A stretch of 64,000 bases of DNA, taken from Gelidibacter maritimus (GTDB lineage Bacteria; Bacteroidota; Bacteroidia; Flavobacteriales; Flavobacteriaceae). The notes under the pieces were generated by a model. It worked only from the letters and a program-made list of their open reading frames with translations. It had not been told where the DNA came from and made no database searches. Positions 1-9,063 of the stretch are shown piece after piece. The DNA lies in contig NZ_JACGLT010000003.1 in NCBI RefSeq assembly GCF_014062315.1, positions 62,001 through 126,000 on the forward strand, written 5' to 3'. Every line of letters begins with the position of its first letter. Positions within the stretch are counted from its first letter, which is position 1. Position numbers and translations under genes: made by a program.

Positions 1-1
1 T

Positions 2-1978
2 AAGACGTTTACTGGTAGTTTTTCTTTTTCTTATCGTTATAAGAATCTTATGTTTAGAAATCTGTTTAGTGTCTCTCTGAATAGAGGTGATGATTCGCCA
101 TATGGCTCCTTTTCAGAGTACACACGATTAAATCCTTATTGGAGTCCATATGAAGAAAACGGACAGCTCAAACGGATCTTAGGCGTTGTAGGGGGAGGTG
201 GGCTAATGGAGACCCCGATTGGCAATCCAATGTGGAACGCGCAGATTGGTACAAAGAATTTCAGTGAATACACCGGACTTACCAATAACTTATATATTGA
301 ATGGCAGGCGATGGAAGCTCTGAAATTGGTAGGTCGTCTTGGTCTTTCGAGAACTCAGAATACACGTGATGATTTTTATCCTGCATCTCATACCCGGTTT
401 GCAAATTGGGACGAGAATCGTTTTTTCGAAAGGGGCTCTTACGATAAATCTTTAGGAGAGAATTCAAATATCCGTTTTGACTTAAATACACATTATTCAC
501 ATCGAAAAGGAAAACATCAGCTTTTTGTTAATGCAGGTATAAATGCTCAGCAAAACTCATCGGAAAATGTGGGTTTTTCAGTGATTGGTTTTCCTACCGA
601 CCGTCTTGATTTTATTGCCTCAGGCAGAGAGTATCCTTTGAATTCCCGACCTAGCGGAAACGAAAGTATAAGTAGAGAGATTGGGGTGCTTTCGGCTGCA
701 AACTACTCGTATGATAACCGCTATTTGGCTGATTTCTCATATCGAGCTTCTGCATCTTCTATGTTTGGTAAAGAAAATCGCTGGGGACATTTCTGGTCAG
801 CAGGTGCAGGCTGGAATCTACATAATGAAAAATTTATGGAGAATTTTGATTGGTTAAAACAATTTAAGGCTAGAGCCTCAACCGGATACACAGGTTCTCA
901 GAATTTCAACTCTTATCAGTCATTAGCCACTTTTGGATACTATCAGTCCCAAGCATATGACAATTGGGTTGGATCTTATTTGTTCAATCTACCTAATGAT
1001 GACCTGAGATGGCAGAAGACAATGGATTATAACGTGGGTTTCGATGCCAATTTATGGGGAAGGCTTAGCATCAGTTTTGATTACTATATCCAGAAAACGA
1101 AAGATCAGCTGTTGGATCTTACCATTCCTCCTTCAATGGGGTTTCTCACCTATAAAGAAAATTTGGGAAGCACTCAAAATAGAGGTGTGGAGTTGAGAAT
1201 TAATGGACGTCTGATATCAGACCCTAAGAACGACCGAAATCTAAGTACGTTTTTCTCTATTGCTGGAAACAAAAATAAAATTGACAAAATATCAAATGCC
1301 CTAAAAAGTTTTAATGATACCAATGACGATAATTTAACCACTGGAAGTGGTTCAGCTGCCAATAGACCTTTACTCCGTTTTGAAGAAGGGCAGTCTTTGA
1401 ATGCGATCTGGGCTGTACGTTCTTTGGGCATTGATCCTGCCTCGGGAGAAGAGCTTTTCCTGACTAAAGAGGGAGATATAACTACCGAGTGGAGAGCGCA
1501 AGACCAGGTTGTATCTGGAGAATCAATACCCTCTTTCAATGGGAATTTTGGATTGAATGCAGATTTCAAGGGAGCTTTTATTAATATGTCATTCAACTTT
1601 CAATTTGGAGGACAAATTTATAACCAAACCCTTGTCGATAGAGTAGAAAATGCCTATTTGCCTCTGAATGTAGATAAAAGAATCTACGATTCTGTATGGA
1701 AAAAACCCGGCGACATTGTTGCATTCTCCTATGATAGTAATAAAACCACTAGACCCAGTTCACGTTTTGTACAGGATCTAAACGAATTGAGATTGTCAAC
1801 TATTAATATAGGCTACGATTTTAAACACTCGTCCTTACTTTCAATACTAAAACTAAAACAACTTAAAACGAGCTTTTATATGAACGATGTTTTCAGGGCT
1901 TCCAGCGTTAAAATAGAGAGAGGACTTGATTATCCTTTTGCGCGAACTTACTCAATTTCAATTCAGGCAACCTTTTAA
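2..1978 (+). CDS. SusC/RagA-like TonB-dependent outer-membrane receptor, 5'-truncated by the window edge
   Basis: This is the C-terminal part of a SusC-family TonB-dependent transporter, the outer-membrane barrel that imports nutrients delivered by its SusD partner. The frame is open to the first bases of the window, so the ATG at 50 is internal. The visible about 660 residues carry alternating aromatic beta-strands, SusC-type phrases (DLRWQKT, NVGFDANLWGRLSISFDYY, STQNRGVELRING) and a C-terminal strand ending in aromatic F (SISIQATF), as barrel proteins do. Plug, TonB box and any STN domain lie outside the window. SusD follows 13 bp after the stop, so the two are surely co-transcribed. The substrate cannot be read from the barrel; the downstream lipoproteins point to peptide or protein. 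Confidence 0.93.
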   Translation, partial: KTFTGSFSFSYRYKNLMFRNLFSVSLNRGDDSPYGSFSEYTRLNPYWSPYEENGQLKRILGVVGGGGLMETPIGNPMWNAQIGTKNFSEYTGLTNNLYIEWQAMEALKLVGRLGLSRTQNTRDDFYPASHTRFANWDENRFFERGSYDKSLGENSNIRFDLNTHYSHRKGKHQLFVNAGINAQQNSSENVGFSVIGFPTDRLDFIASGREYPLNSRPSGNESISREIGVLSAANYSYDNRYLADFSYRASASSMFGKENRWGHFWSAGAGWNLHNEKFMENFDWLKQFKARASTGYTGSQNFNSYQSLATFGYYQSQAYDNWVGSYLFNLPNDDLRWQKTMDYNVGFDANLWGRLSISFDYYIQKTKDQLLDLTIPPSMGFLTYKENLGSTQNRGVELRINGRLISDPKNDRNLSTFFSIAGNKNKIDKISNALKSFNDTNDDNLTTGSGSAANRPLLRFEEGQSLNAIWAVRSLGIDPASGEELFLTKEGDITTEWRAQDQVVSGESIPSFNGNFGLNADFKGAFINMSFNFQFGGQIYNQTLVDRVENAYLPLNVDKRIYDSVWKKPGDIVAFSYDSNKTTRPSSRFVQDLNELRLSTINIGYDFKHSSLLSILKLKQLKTSFYMNDVFRASSVKIERGLDYPFARTYSISIQATF

Positions 1979-1991
1979 TAGAAGATAAATT

Positions 1992-3428
1992 ATGAAAATA
2001 AAAAAAATAAAATTTATACTCGGCATATTTGCAATATGCTTGATAAACGCATCGTGTGAAGATGCGTTATCTGTGAGTCCAAAATCTGAGGTTAAATATG
2101 ATGATTTGTTCAGTAATAAATATGGCTTCAAAGATCAGTTAACCGGAGTATATACATCTTTATGTTCGGAAGATCTTTACGGTGCAAACCTTACGTATGG
2201 TATGATGGATGCTTTGGGGCAGCAATATGTTTGGACTCAGGAAACTGGGAAGTATTATTCTTTTAATCGATTTAATTATGATAATATAAACAGTGTATCT
2301 GTTATAGAAAATGTGTGGAGCAAGATGTACAATACAATTGCAAACACCAACATCCTTTTAAAAGGACTTGAAGATCACAAAGGAATATTGCTGGAGGAAG
2401 AGGAGAGAATATATAAGGCTGAGGCTCTTGCTCTACGTGCATTTTTGCACTTCGATCTGTTACGAATATTTGGAGGGAGCTATGCAACAGGTGCTAATGA
2501 AGAGTCAATACCTTATGTGAAAAGTATCTCAAAAGAAGTAACTCCGTTTTCGACAGTATCAGAAACAATTAATTTAATTATTGCTGATCTTCAAGAGGCA
2601 GCGTCACTATTAATCAACGATCCTATCAAAGGAGAGGTAGAGAACACCACTTTCTTGGGGAACAGAGAATTTCATTTAAATTATTATGCAGTACGAGCTC
2701 TTCTCGCTCGTGCATATCTCTTCAAGAACGATAAATCTAATGCATATCAAAATGCCATGGAGATAATAAATTCTGGGAAATTTCCTTGGGTTGCACGGAC
2801 AAAAGTAACCACACCTACCAGAGAGACAAGAGACGGCATTTTTGTAACTGAAGGAATTTTTATGCTCAACAATTCAAAGATAGACGAACTTACCGGTAAA
2901 TATTTGAGGGAGGGACAGTCAGAGGATAAATCTAATCTTCTTGTTATCAAACCCTCTGTTCTAAACGATATTTTTGAAACTGATAGGTATGGGGGCTTTG
3001 ACTGGAGATATACATACTACTTTGAGACCCAAAAAGAAAACTTCTATGGAAGCACAAAGTTGTGGCAATTCCGCACAATGCCTACTGAATACAAAAACCG
3101 TCAACCACTTCTAAGTATCAGTGAAATGTACCTTATTGCAAGTGAATGTGCACCAGCAAAAGAAGAAGCATTAAATTATTTTAATACGCTGAGACAGCAT
3201 AGGGGTTTTGATTCTGGCTATGATTTACAAATTGAAGTAACAGACAAAGTTTTGCAAAATGAAATCGCCAAAGAGTATCGAAAAGAGTTTGTAGGTGAAG
3301 GACAATGGTTTTTCTACTGTAAAAGGACTGATATGGATATTATTCCAAATACGATAGTACCATTTGCCAAAAGCTATTATACACTCCCAATTCCGGATCA
3401 AGAAAATGATTATGGTACCAGAAATTAA
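1992..3428 (+). CDS. SusD/RagB-family nutrient-binding lipoprotein
   Basis: Surface lipoprotein that caps the SusC barrel and binds substrate. The 478-residue protein starts with a lipoprotein signal (MKIKKIKFILGIF... with lipobox INASC, Cys about 22). It shows the RagB/SusD pattern: an N-terminal segment with GVYTSLCS, a TPR-like region (IYKAEALALRAFLHFDLLRIFG, AVRALLARAYLF) and the C-terminal LSISEMYLIASEC...LNTLRQHRG...EIAKEYRKEFVGEGQWFF signature. Length is slightly short for the family (usually 480-600). It lies 13 bp after SusC, and the next lipoprotein gene follows within 5 bp, so this is one operon. Confidence 0.96.
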   Translation: MKIKKIKFILGIFAICLINASCEDALSVSPKSEVKYDDLFSNKYGFKDQLTGVYTSLCSEDLYGANLTYGMMDALGQQYVWTQETGKYYSFNRFNYDNINSVSVIENVWSKMYNTIANTNILLKGLEDHKGILLEEEERIYKAEALALRAFLHFDLLRIFGGSYATGANEESIPYVKSISKEVTPFSTVSETINLIIADLQEAASLLINDPIKGEVENTTFLGNREFHLNYYAVRALLARAYLFKNDKSNAYQNAMEIINSGKFPWVARTKVTTPTRETRDGIFVTEGIFMLNNSKIDELTGKYLREGQSEDKSNLLVIKPSVLNDIFETDRYGGFDWRYTYYFETQKENFYGSTKLWQFRTMPTEYKNRQPLLSISEMYLIASECAPAKEEALNYFNTLRQHRGFDSGYDLQIEVTDKVLQNEIAKEYRKEFVGEGQWFFYCKRTDMDIIPNTIVPFAKSYYTLPIPDQENDYGTRN

Positions 3429-3432
3429 AAAG

Positions 3433-4119
3433 ATGAATATGAAACAAATTAATAAAATATTTGGTGTGTTGTTATTGTTAATTGCTTTAAGTGGCTGTAA
3501 CAATAAGTATTTAGAATACGATGAATCTCTTTCTACAGTAAGGTTTATATACAATATTGCAGAACAAGACAGTGTTACATATTCCTTTGCTTTGCATCCA
3601 GGTGTAAGTGAAGATGTTATAGATATACCAATTCAATTGATAGGGCTTACCTCTCCAGTGGACCGAGAAGTTGGAGTTGAAATTGACAAAGAAAAGACTA
3701 CTGCAAAGGAAAATGATAATTTTATTATTGGGCAATCTGTTATTCAGGCAGATTCAATAACAGGAAAACTGAGAGTCAACGTAAAAAAAACATCGAACCT
3801 CGAGGATGAGTCTTTGGTAATAGCTTTTAAACTCAGTGAGAACGCGAACTTTGCCTCAAGTCCTATAGATAAATCAACATATAAAATTATACTTACCAGT
3901 AAACTCATTGAACCTTCTGACTGGCCCTTCAATGAATATAGCAGAGTAAAGCATGAATTTGTTATTAAGGTTACTGGAAAGGGAACTAATTATAGTGAAT
4001 GGAATGCTCAAGAATTGATCTATTACATAGGAGAGCTCAACAAAGCTCTATATGAATACAACAAAGAGCATCCTGGAGATTTTCTCACAGATGAAAATGG
4101 TCTTTTGGTGACCTTTTAA
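3433..4119 (+). CDS. DUF4843-type lipoprotein of a SusCD operon
   Basis: Probable surface lipoprotein accessory to the SusCD transporter. The frame is open from 3364, inside susD, but ATG 3433 lies 5 bp after the SusD stop and gives a proper lipoprotein signal (hydrophobic stretch, then LSGC), so I use it; ATG 3439 is also possible. The 228 residues show the DUF4843 pattern: RFIYNIAEQDSVTYSFA, then IDIPIQLIGL, DREVGVEID, TTAKENDNF, and a C-terminal part with SDWPFNEYS. The molecular role of the family is not established to my knowledge. DUF4843 and PKD-like lipoproteins recur next to SusCD pairs thought to handle peptides. Confidence 0.85.
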   Translation: MNMKQINKIFGVLLLLIALSGCNNKYLEYDESLSTVRFIYNIAEQDSVTYSFALHPGVSEDVIDIPIQLIGLTSPVDREVGVEIDKEKTTAKENDNFIIGQSVIQADSITGKLRVNVKKTSNLEDESLVIAFKLSENANFASSPIDKSTYKIILTSKLIEPSDWPFNEYSRVKHEFVIKVTGKGTNYSEWNAQELIYYIGELNKALYEYNKEHPGDFLTDENGLLVTF

Positions 4120-4148
4120 ATTCAAATTAATAATATAAAAACACTCTT

Positions 4149-5657
4149 ATGATGAAAAAAATATTTATTTTTTTATTGAGTGTAGTCATGATAATCGCTA
4201 TTAACTCCTGCTATAATGATACAGGTAACTATGACTACTCTCAACTTTCTAATGTTACGATTACAGCACAAGATACTGTATATGTTACTCAGTTCAATAC
4301 TCTAACAGTTCCTGTTGAGATTGATCTTGATGGAATGGCAGAAGACGATTATACTTATAGCTGGAGGCTGTGGTCGAATGAAATAGGAAACAAACTAAAA
4401 AAATCTATTTCTGATACAAAAGAGCTCTCTTATGAAGTAGTTGAGGTTCCTGGGTCATATACTTTAGTATTCACGACTACCAACAAACTTACAAACGTGA
4501 GTGAATATAAAACTATTGACTTGATGGTGCAGGGAGTGATATCAGAAGGTTGGATGGTTTTACAAGAAAAAGACGGTAAAACGGATTTTGATTTAATAAT
4601 GTCTCCCTACTTTTCAGAGCGGCATCAAGAAGATATTATTCTTCGCAATCTATACGAATCTGTAAATGGAGAACCTCTTCAGGGACATGGCCTAAAAATT
4701 TCGAATTATTTTGCATTGGGCCGTTATCAGTATGTTGTTATACTTACGGATGAAGGTGGGGTTAGGCTCTCAGCTACTACTATGCAGAAAACTTATGATC
4801 TTTCTACCTTGATGTTCGACGAAAAGCCTTTGCAACCCGAAAATTATTTCTATTTCGACTACTATTGGTGTCTTGGACGAGGGAATGAGGTTATTATTTC
4901 AGATGGAAGATACTACATTAACGAACTTCTAGGAGAAGGCTACACAGAGCCAATACTCAAAGATGGAGAAACTTATCGTGCCTCCAAATGGGGACCAAAG
5001 CAATTGTGGACTTTTAAAGGAATGATATACGATGAGTTGAATGGTCGGTTTTTGGGAATACAGAATCCATACCTTACCGCTACTCCTTTACCTGAGGCAG
5101 TAGGAAGAAAGTTTGATTGGAACAATATGGGAGCAAAACTACTCTATATGGATACAGGTTTCAAGCATTACGACTATGGTCTAATGGAAGACTGGGACAC
5201 TCAAGAGCTCTCCCTCTATGTTCTCAATTTTGATGTTAAGAATAATTTTGATGTTGCCATGTACAGTGCAGACAACATTCCTGAGTTGGCTAATGCCAAG
5301 TATTATGCGATAGGAGAACGAGGAAACGTGTTCTTCTATGCAACAGATAAGGATATATATCTCTATGATTATGCAGGTAGCAACACAGGCAATAAGGCTC
5401 ATAGCGTCCCAATTGATGAAAGAATAACAAATATGAAGATTTTCAAACCATTGGTAGATAGATATATTACAAGTCATCCCTACGACAACAAAATACTGAT
5501 ACTTTCTACACATAATGATAATACTGGAGAAGGTAAGATATATATGTATAAATTCAATGAAAGTGTGGGGACCATTGAAAAAGAATCGGAAAAGGTATTC
5601 GACGGATTTGGAAGAATTTTAGATATGGATTATAATTATGCAAAATATGGCTCATAA
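4149..5657 (+). CDS. PKD-like family lipoprotein
   Basis: Predicted surface lipoprotein of 502 residues: signal peptide with lipobox INSC (Cys about 21), then the phrase YNDTGNYDYSQLSNVTITAQDTVYV that is typical of the PKD-like family found beside SusCD genes. Residues about 30-130 read as an Ig/PKD-like beta-sandwich (YTYSWRLWSN, GSYTLVFTTTNKLT). The remaining roughly 370 residues look like a beta-propeller-type repeat region rich in Y, W and G (GWMVLQEKDG, LYMYKFNES). Its 3' end overlaps the next gene by 20 bp, which argues for translational coupling within the operon. I infer, and cannot show, a role in substrate capture together with SusD. Confidence 0.82.
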   Translation: MMKKIFIFLLSVVMIIAINSCYNDTGNYDYSQLSNVTITAQDTVYVTQFNTLTVPVEIDLDGMAEDDYTYSWRLWSNEIGNKLKKSISDTKELSYEVVEVPGSYTLVFTTTNKLTNVSEYKTIDLMVQGVISEGWMVLQEKDGKTDFDLIMSPYFSERHQEDIILRNLYESVNGEPLQGHGLKISNYFALGRYQYVVILTDEGGVRLSATTMQKTYDLSTLMFDEKPLQPENYFYFDYYWCLGRGNEVIISDGRYYINELLGEGYTEPILKDGETYRASKWGPKQLWTFKGMIYDELNGRFLGIQNPYLTATPLPEAVGRKFDWNNMGAKLLYMDTGFKHYDYGLMEDWDTQELSLYVLNFDVKNNFDVAMYSADNIPELANAKYYAIGERGNVFFYATDKDIYLYDYAGSNTGNKAHSVPIDERITNMKIFKPLVDRYITSHPYDNKILILSTHNDNTGEGKIYMYKFNESVGTIEKESEKVFDGFGRILDMDYNYAKYGS

Positions 5658-7026
5658 AGTATCAATAATAAACTTGATTGCATTGATTGGTATGTTGCTA
5701 TTGCTCACTGCATCCTGTAAGAAATCGCGCTTTCAAGACGGATTGAACAAAAACACTGATATCATACTCAATATTAATATGGGACAGCATGGGAGTAGCA
5801 GGTCGGTAAGTGTTTTTTTTAAGGATTCATCTTATAGGGTGTCACTGGATAGTCAGGGAATAGCTAAGTTAAATATATCTGGAGTCTCTGGCTCTGGATA
5901 TGCATCTATATATGGACCGCGAGAAATTCGCTCTACATATCTTGAACCAGGAAAAGAGCTTAGTCTTTATAGAGATGAAAATGGCGAATATAGCTTTACA
6001 GGAGACATGGCAAAAATAAATAACTATCTTAATAATTACATACCACGTTTAAATGTAGATTATAAAATGCAGGAAGAAAAGTTTTTAAATCAATGGGGAA
6101 AGCTCTCAGGCTTGTTAAAAATGCATTTTGATACACTCTCTTTACCAGACAATTTTATAAAGATTGAAAAGAGGAGAATGGATTTCATAGTCAACAATAT
6201 GTTGCTCGATTATTCACTTTATTATTCAAGATACCATGGAATAGACCACTCCCCTAGTGATGATTATTATAATACTTTAGTAGAAAAAATGCAAGAAGAT
6301 TCAACACTGAGTGAACTTTTCGAGTACAGGCAATCTTTCAAAAAATGGGTTCAAATGCTTGCAAACAGAAACAGTCTTGACAACAAGCCTATTAGCAAGT
6401 TGAGGAGCCAACTAACTTATGTAGATGATAACATTGAAGGAGCACGTTTGGCAGAGTATCTTACACACTCTTTCATATTTTATTATGTTAGAGATAATGG
6501 TATAGCAGGTATCGATGAGATGCTCCCTTTTTATAACTTAAAGGTTGAGGATCGGAGTAAAATAAGCGAATTCCAAAAGATGTATAATGAGTATTCAAAA
6601 CTAGAGAAAGGAAATCCTGCTCCTGATTTTAAATTTACTAGTATCGATGGCAATAGTTTTCAACTTTCAGATTTTTATGGAAAATATCTTTATATTGATG
6701 TATGGGCTACTTGGTGCGTTCCTTGTTTAAAGGAATATCCTGTACTAAAAAAATTAGAGGAACAGTTCGAAGGAAGAAAAATTAATTTTGTGAGTGTTTC
6801 CATAGATGAGAATATGAATGATTGGAGAGAGAAGGTAGAGAAAGAAAATATGAAAGGTTTTGTTTTACATATTGGGAATGATACTACATTTCGTAAGAAT
6901 TATATGATAGACTTAATACCTCGTTTTATCCTTATCGATCCTCAGGGTAATATTATAGATTCAAAAATGACTCGCCCATCAAATTTAAAGACTTCTCAAA
7001 GCTTGAGTAAGTTGCCTGGAATCTGA
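5638..7026 (+). CDS. TlpA/thioredoxin-fold lipoprotein with long N-terminal domain
   Basis: Envelope thiol-disulfide protein of 462 residues. An N-terminal lipoprotein signal (LLLLTASC) is followed by a DUF4369-like beta domain (about 40-130), a helical middle region (about 130-310) and a C-terminal AhpC/TSA-thioredoxin fold from GNPAPDFKFTSIDG (about 328). The active site is WATWC360-VPC363, with the cis-Pro region IPRFILIDPQG present, so reductase activity is plausible. ATG 5638 overlaps the upstream gene by 20 bp; ATG 5647 would shorten it by three residues. It is the last gene of the tight operon. Such redoxins are common at the end of SusCD loci and could reduce disulfides of imported peptides, which is inference. 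Confidence 0.88.
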   Translation: MQNMAHKVSIINLIALIGMLLLLTASCKKSRFQDGLNKNTDIILNINMGQHGSSRSVSVFFKDSSYRVSLDSQGIAKLNISGVSGSGYASIYGPREIRSTYLEPGKELSLYRDENGEYSFTGDMAKINNYLNNYIPRLNVDYKMQEEKFLNQWGKLSGLLKMHFDTLSLPDNFIKIEKRRMDFIVNNMLLDYSLYYSRYHGIDHSPSDDYYNTLVEKMQEDSTLSELFEYRQSFKKWVQMLANRNSLDNKPISKLRSQLTYVDDNIEGARLAEYLTHSFIFYYVRDNGIAGIDEMLPFYNLKVEDRSKISEFQKMYNEYSKLEKGNPAPDFKFTSIDGNSFQLSDFYGKYLYIDVWATWCVPCLKEYPVLKKLEEQFEGRKINFVSVSIDENMNDWREKVEKENMKGFVLHIGNDTTFRKNYMIDLIPRFILIDPQGNIIDSKMTRPSNLKTSQSLSKLPGI

Positions 7027-7220
7027 AAAGTCAAAAATGACTTTGATTTAATAACTCCAGGCACTACAGTGACCTTCCACGGCCTTCTGATCCTAATCCA
7101 TAGAACTATTTAACGAGTTAAATATTTATACTTATTATGAAAAATGGAATAAGATCAATATTAGAAGTTGTCAGGAGCAATAATACAAATAAACCTTATT
7201 TATAAAAACTCACTTCTACT
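7027..7220 (+). other. Intergenic gap with a small perfect hairpin
   Basis: At 7027-7044 a perfect 7-bp hairpin (AAAGTCA, loop AAAA, TGACTTT) begins right at the TlpA-like stop codon. It is not followed by a long T run, so it may be a weak terminator or mRNA 3'-end protector. No open frame of note is seen in the rest, and the C25-like gene downstream may have its own promoter here. Confidence 0.4.
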
Positions 7221-8684
7221 ATGAAAAAGCTATTTCCATTAATGTTTGTGATGCTCACAATGATCTTACAAGCCCAACACAAAGCGACAAACTATGTTAT
7301 AGCCGCAAGTGAAGCAGTTAAGAATGACGCGGAATGGTTAAAGGTCGTTGATGAATTACAAAAACTTCATCCAGATGCAGTGGTTATAAGCTATCAAGAT
7401 TCTTTAAATCAATTGCTGCCTTCATTACGAAACTTGCGACCGCGCTATCTCGCTGTTATTGAAAAGCCGAAAAATATAAATAGAGATTTTGTGATTGAAG
7501 GAAATCGGATGTCTCGCACCATTGATGATGATAGATACGATGACTATATTTGGGGTGTTATCACGGGATATTCGCCAGAGGATGCCCTCAGAACAATACG
7601 CCAAAGTGCCGAACCATTTATAATAAAATCGGCTCTATCGAGTATAACAGAAGTGAGCAGCGGAGAGTGGTTCGATAAATTTGCCTGGATTGATGATCAC
7701 GTAAGAGGACGATGGGGAGAGAAAACGAACCCTCAAGACCCTGTGGCTATATATAAAACGGATACCCTCGGCGATCTGCTTTCGATTTTTCATAAAAAGT
7801 GGGAGGAGATCGATCCCGATTTAATCATCACTGCTTCTCATGCCACTCAATATAATCTCGAGATGCCCTATTCGGTAGGTAATCTTGTTGCAAAAAATGG
7901 CCAACTTTATGCGAAATACAAAGAGCCAGAGGCTATTGTAAGCACAAACAAGCCACGCGTTTTTTTTCCGGTAGGCAATTGTCTTATTGCGGATATGAAT
8001 AATTCTGACCAATCTATGGCGGCAGCATTTCTATCGTCGGGCGGATCAACCGCGATGATTGGATATGTCGTATCTACTTGGTATGGAAGAAACGGTTGGG
8101 GAGCATTGAAGTATTTTTTGGCGAATCCAGGGAAACATACATTGGCAGAAGCGGCTTTTTTAAATAGACAAGATATGTTAACCCAAGAATACCGTAAAGA
8201 TCCACGCTATCTTGATGTTATACCTAATTTTAAAACTTTTGGAGATGCCGCTCGAAACGATATTGCTAAAAAAATGGCAGAGCTTCAACCTGACAATCTC
8301 ACAATGGACGATATTGGTTTTAGCTTCGATAGGGATGTGGTTGTTTATTATGGTGACCCGGCGTGGAATGTTAGAAGTAAAAGTATTTTGGATTCTCCTG
8401 GGTATCATTTTAAATTCGAAAATAAAGGAGACAATTACACCATAACTTTAACAACTGAAGACAACTTCTCAATTGACAAAGCTAAAGGAAAAGGATTTAA
8501 AGAAGAGCATGTGAAAGATATTCCTTTGGCTTATTTTTTACCTCAACGTATCTTTAACCCTGGCATTTTTGAAAATAAACAACACTTGGATGTTGCATTC
8601 GATGAAAACTTTTTGTTGATCTATAATCAAGATATTAAACCTAATGAGGCTTATACGATAATCTTAACCAGCAAGGTTGAATAG
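7221..8684 (+). CDS. Secreted gingipain-like (peptidase C25 / clan CD fold) protein, divergent
   Basis: A 487-residue exported protein with signal peptide MKKLFPLMFVMLTMILQAQ. Several blocks match the order of C25 (gingipain) catalytic domains: YDDYIWGVITGYSPEDALRTI (about 106-126, like the DDYLAWGR block), a beta-strand ending in the His of TASH207A, a strand ending in the Cys of VGNC254, then SSGGSTAMIGYVVSTW, and a late YYGDPAWNV (C25 proteins carry YGDPxL here). His207 and Cys254 are therefore candidate catalytic residues. The His is followed by Ala, where family members usually have Gly, so activity is uncertain. No T9SS tail is visible, which is unlike secreted gingipains. It sits behind a SusCD/redoxin operon and has a strong terminator downstream. 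Confidence 0.6.
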   Translation: MKKLFPLMFVMLTMILQAQHKATNYVIAASEAVKNDAEWLKVVDELQKLHPDAVVISYQDSLNQLLPSLRNLRPRYLAVIEKPKNINRDFVIEGNRMSRTIDDDRYDDYIWGVITGYSPEDALRTIRQSAEPFIIKSALSSITEVSSGEWFDKFAWIDDHVRGRWGEKTNPQDPVAIYKTDTLGDLLSIFHKKWEEIDPDLIITASHATQYNLEMPYSVGNLVAKNGQLYAKYKEPEAIVSTNKPRVFFPVGNCLIADMNNSDQSMAAAFLSSGGSTAMIGYVVSTWYGRNGWGALKYFLANPGKHTLAEAAFLNRQDMLTQEYRKDPRYLDVIPNFKTFGDAARNDIAKKMAELQPDNLTMDDIGFSFDRDVVVYYGDPAWNVRSKSILDSPGYHFKFENKGDNYTITLTTEDNFSIDKAKGKGFKEEHVKDIPLAYFLPQRIFNPGIFENKQHLDVAFDENFLLIYNQDIKPNEAYTIILTSKVE

Positions 8685-9063
8685 TGGTTACAATTGCCTC
8701 CCAATAAGCAATCCCTACCACAAAACTCAGGAGTTTGAGTTAGTCTGAAGAACACTTTGGCAAAAAAGCTAGAGTGTTTCTTTTTTTAGCCACATTAAAA
8801 TATGCGATGACGATAATTTTACCCAAAATAAGTCCCATCCATACTCTAATAAATTTATTGGCTCAGGTAATAAAAAATATTGATTAAATGATGACTGTAA
8901 AAACCGAAAATTCTTGGTGTTTATATTTTTAGTCATACATCTACTATGTATGAGATGTTCGTGTCAAAATTTTAGAAATATGTTATATACAAAATATCAC
9001 CTAAGCATTATTTTCTACATTGGTGTCTTCCACCAACAAGAGCCCCACTCGTCACAAATCCGA
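8685..9063. other. Intergenic region between C25-like gene and sigma factor gene
   Basis: It holds the terminator at 8751-8787. The rest is A+T-rich with no convincing gene; open frames entering from the right are antisense to the sigma factor gene. Confidence 0.6.
8751..8787 (+). terminator. Rho-independent terminator after the C25-like gene
   Basis: An 11-bp stem (AACACTTTGGC paired with GCTAGAGTGTT, two G-U wobbles) with an A6 loop is followed by TTCTTTTTTT. It ends transcription of the first locus. Confidence 0.85.

Noticed and set aside
50-52. ATG as the start of the first gene
   Set aside because: The reading frame continues to the window edge and the protein begins mid-barrel, so this is an internal methionine.
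1174-1596. Minus-strand open frame of 140 codons inside susC
   Set aside because: No promoter, start context or recognisable domain; it overlaps fully with a clear receptor gene.
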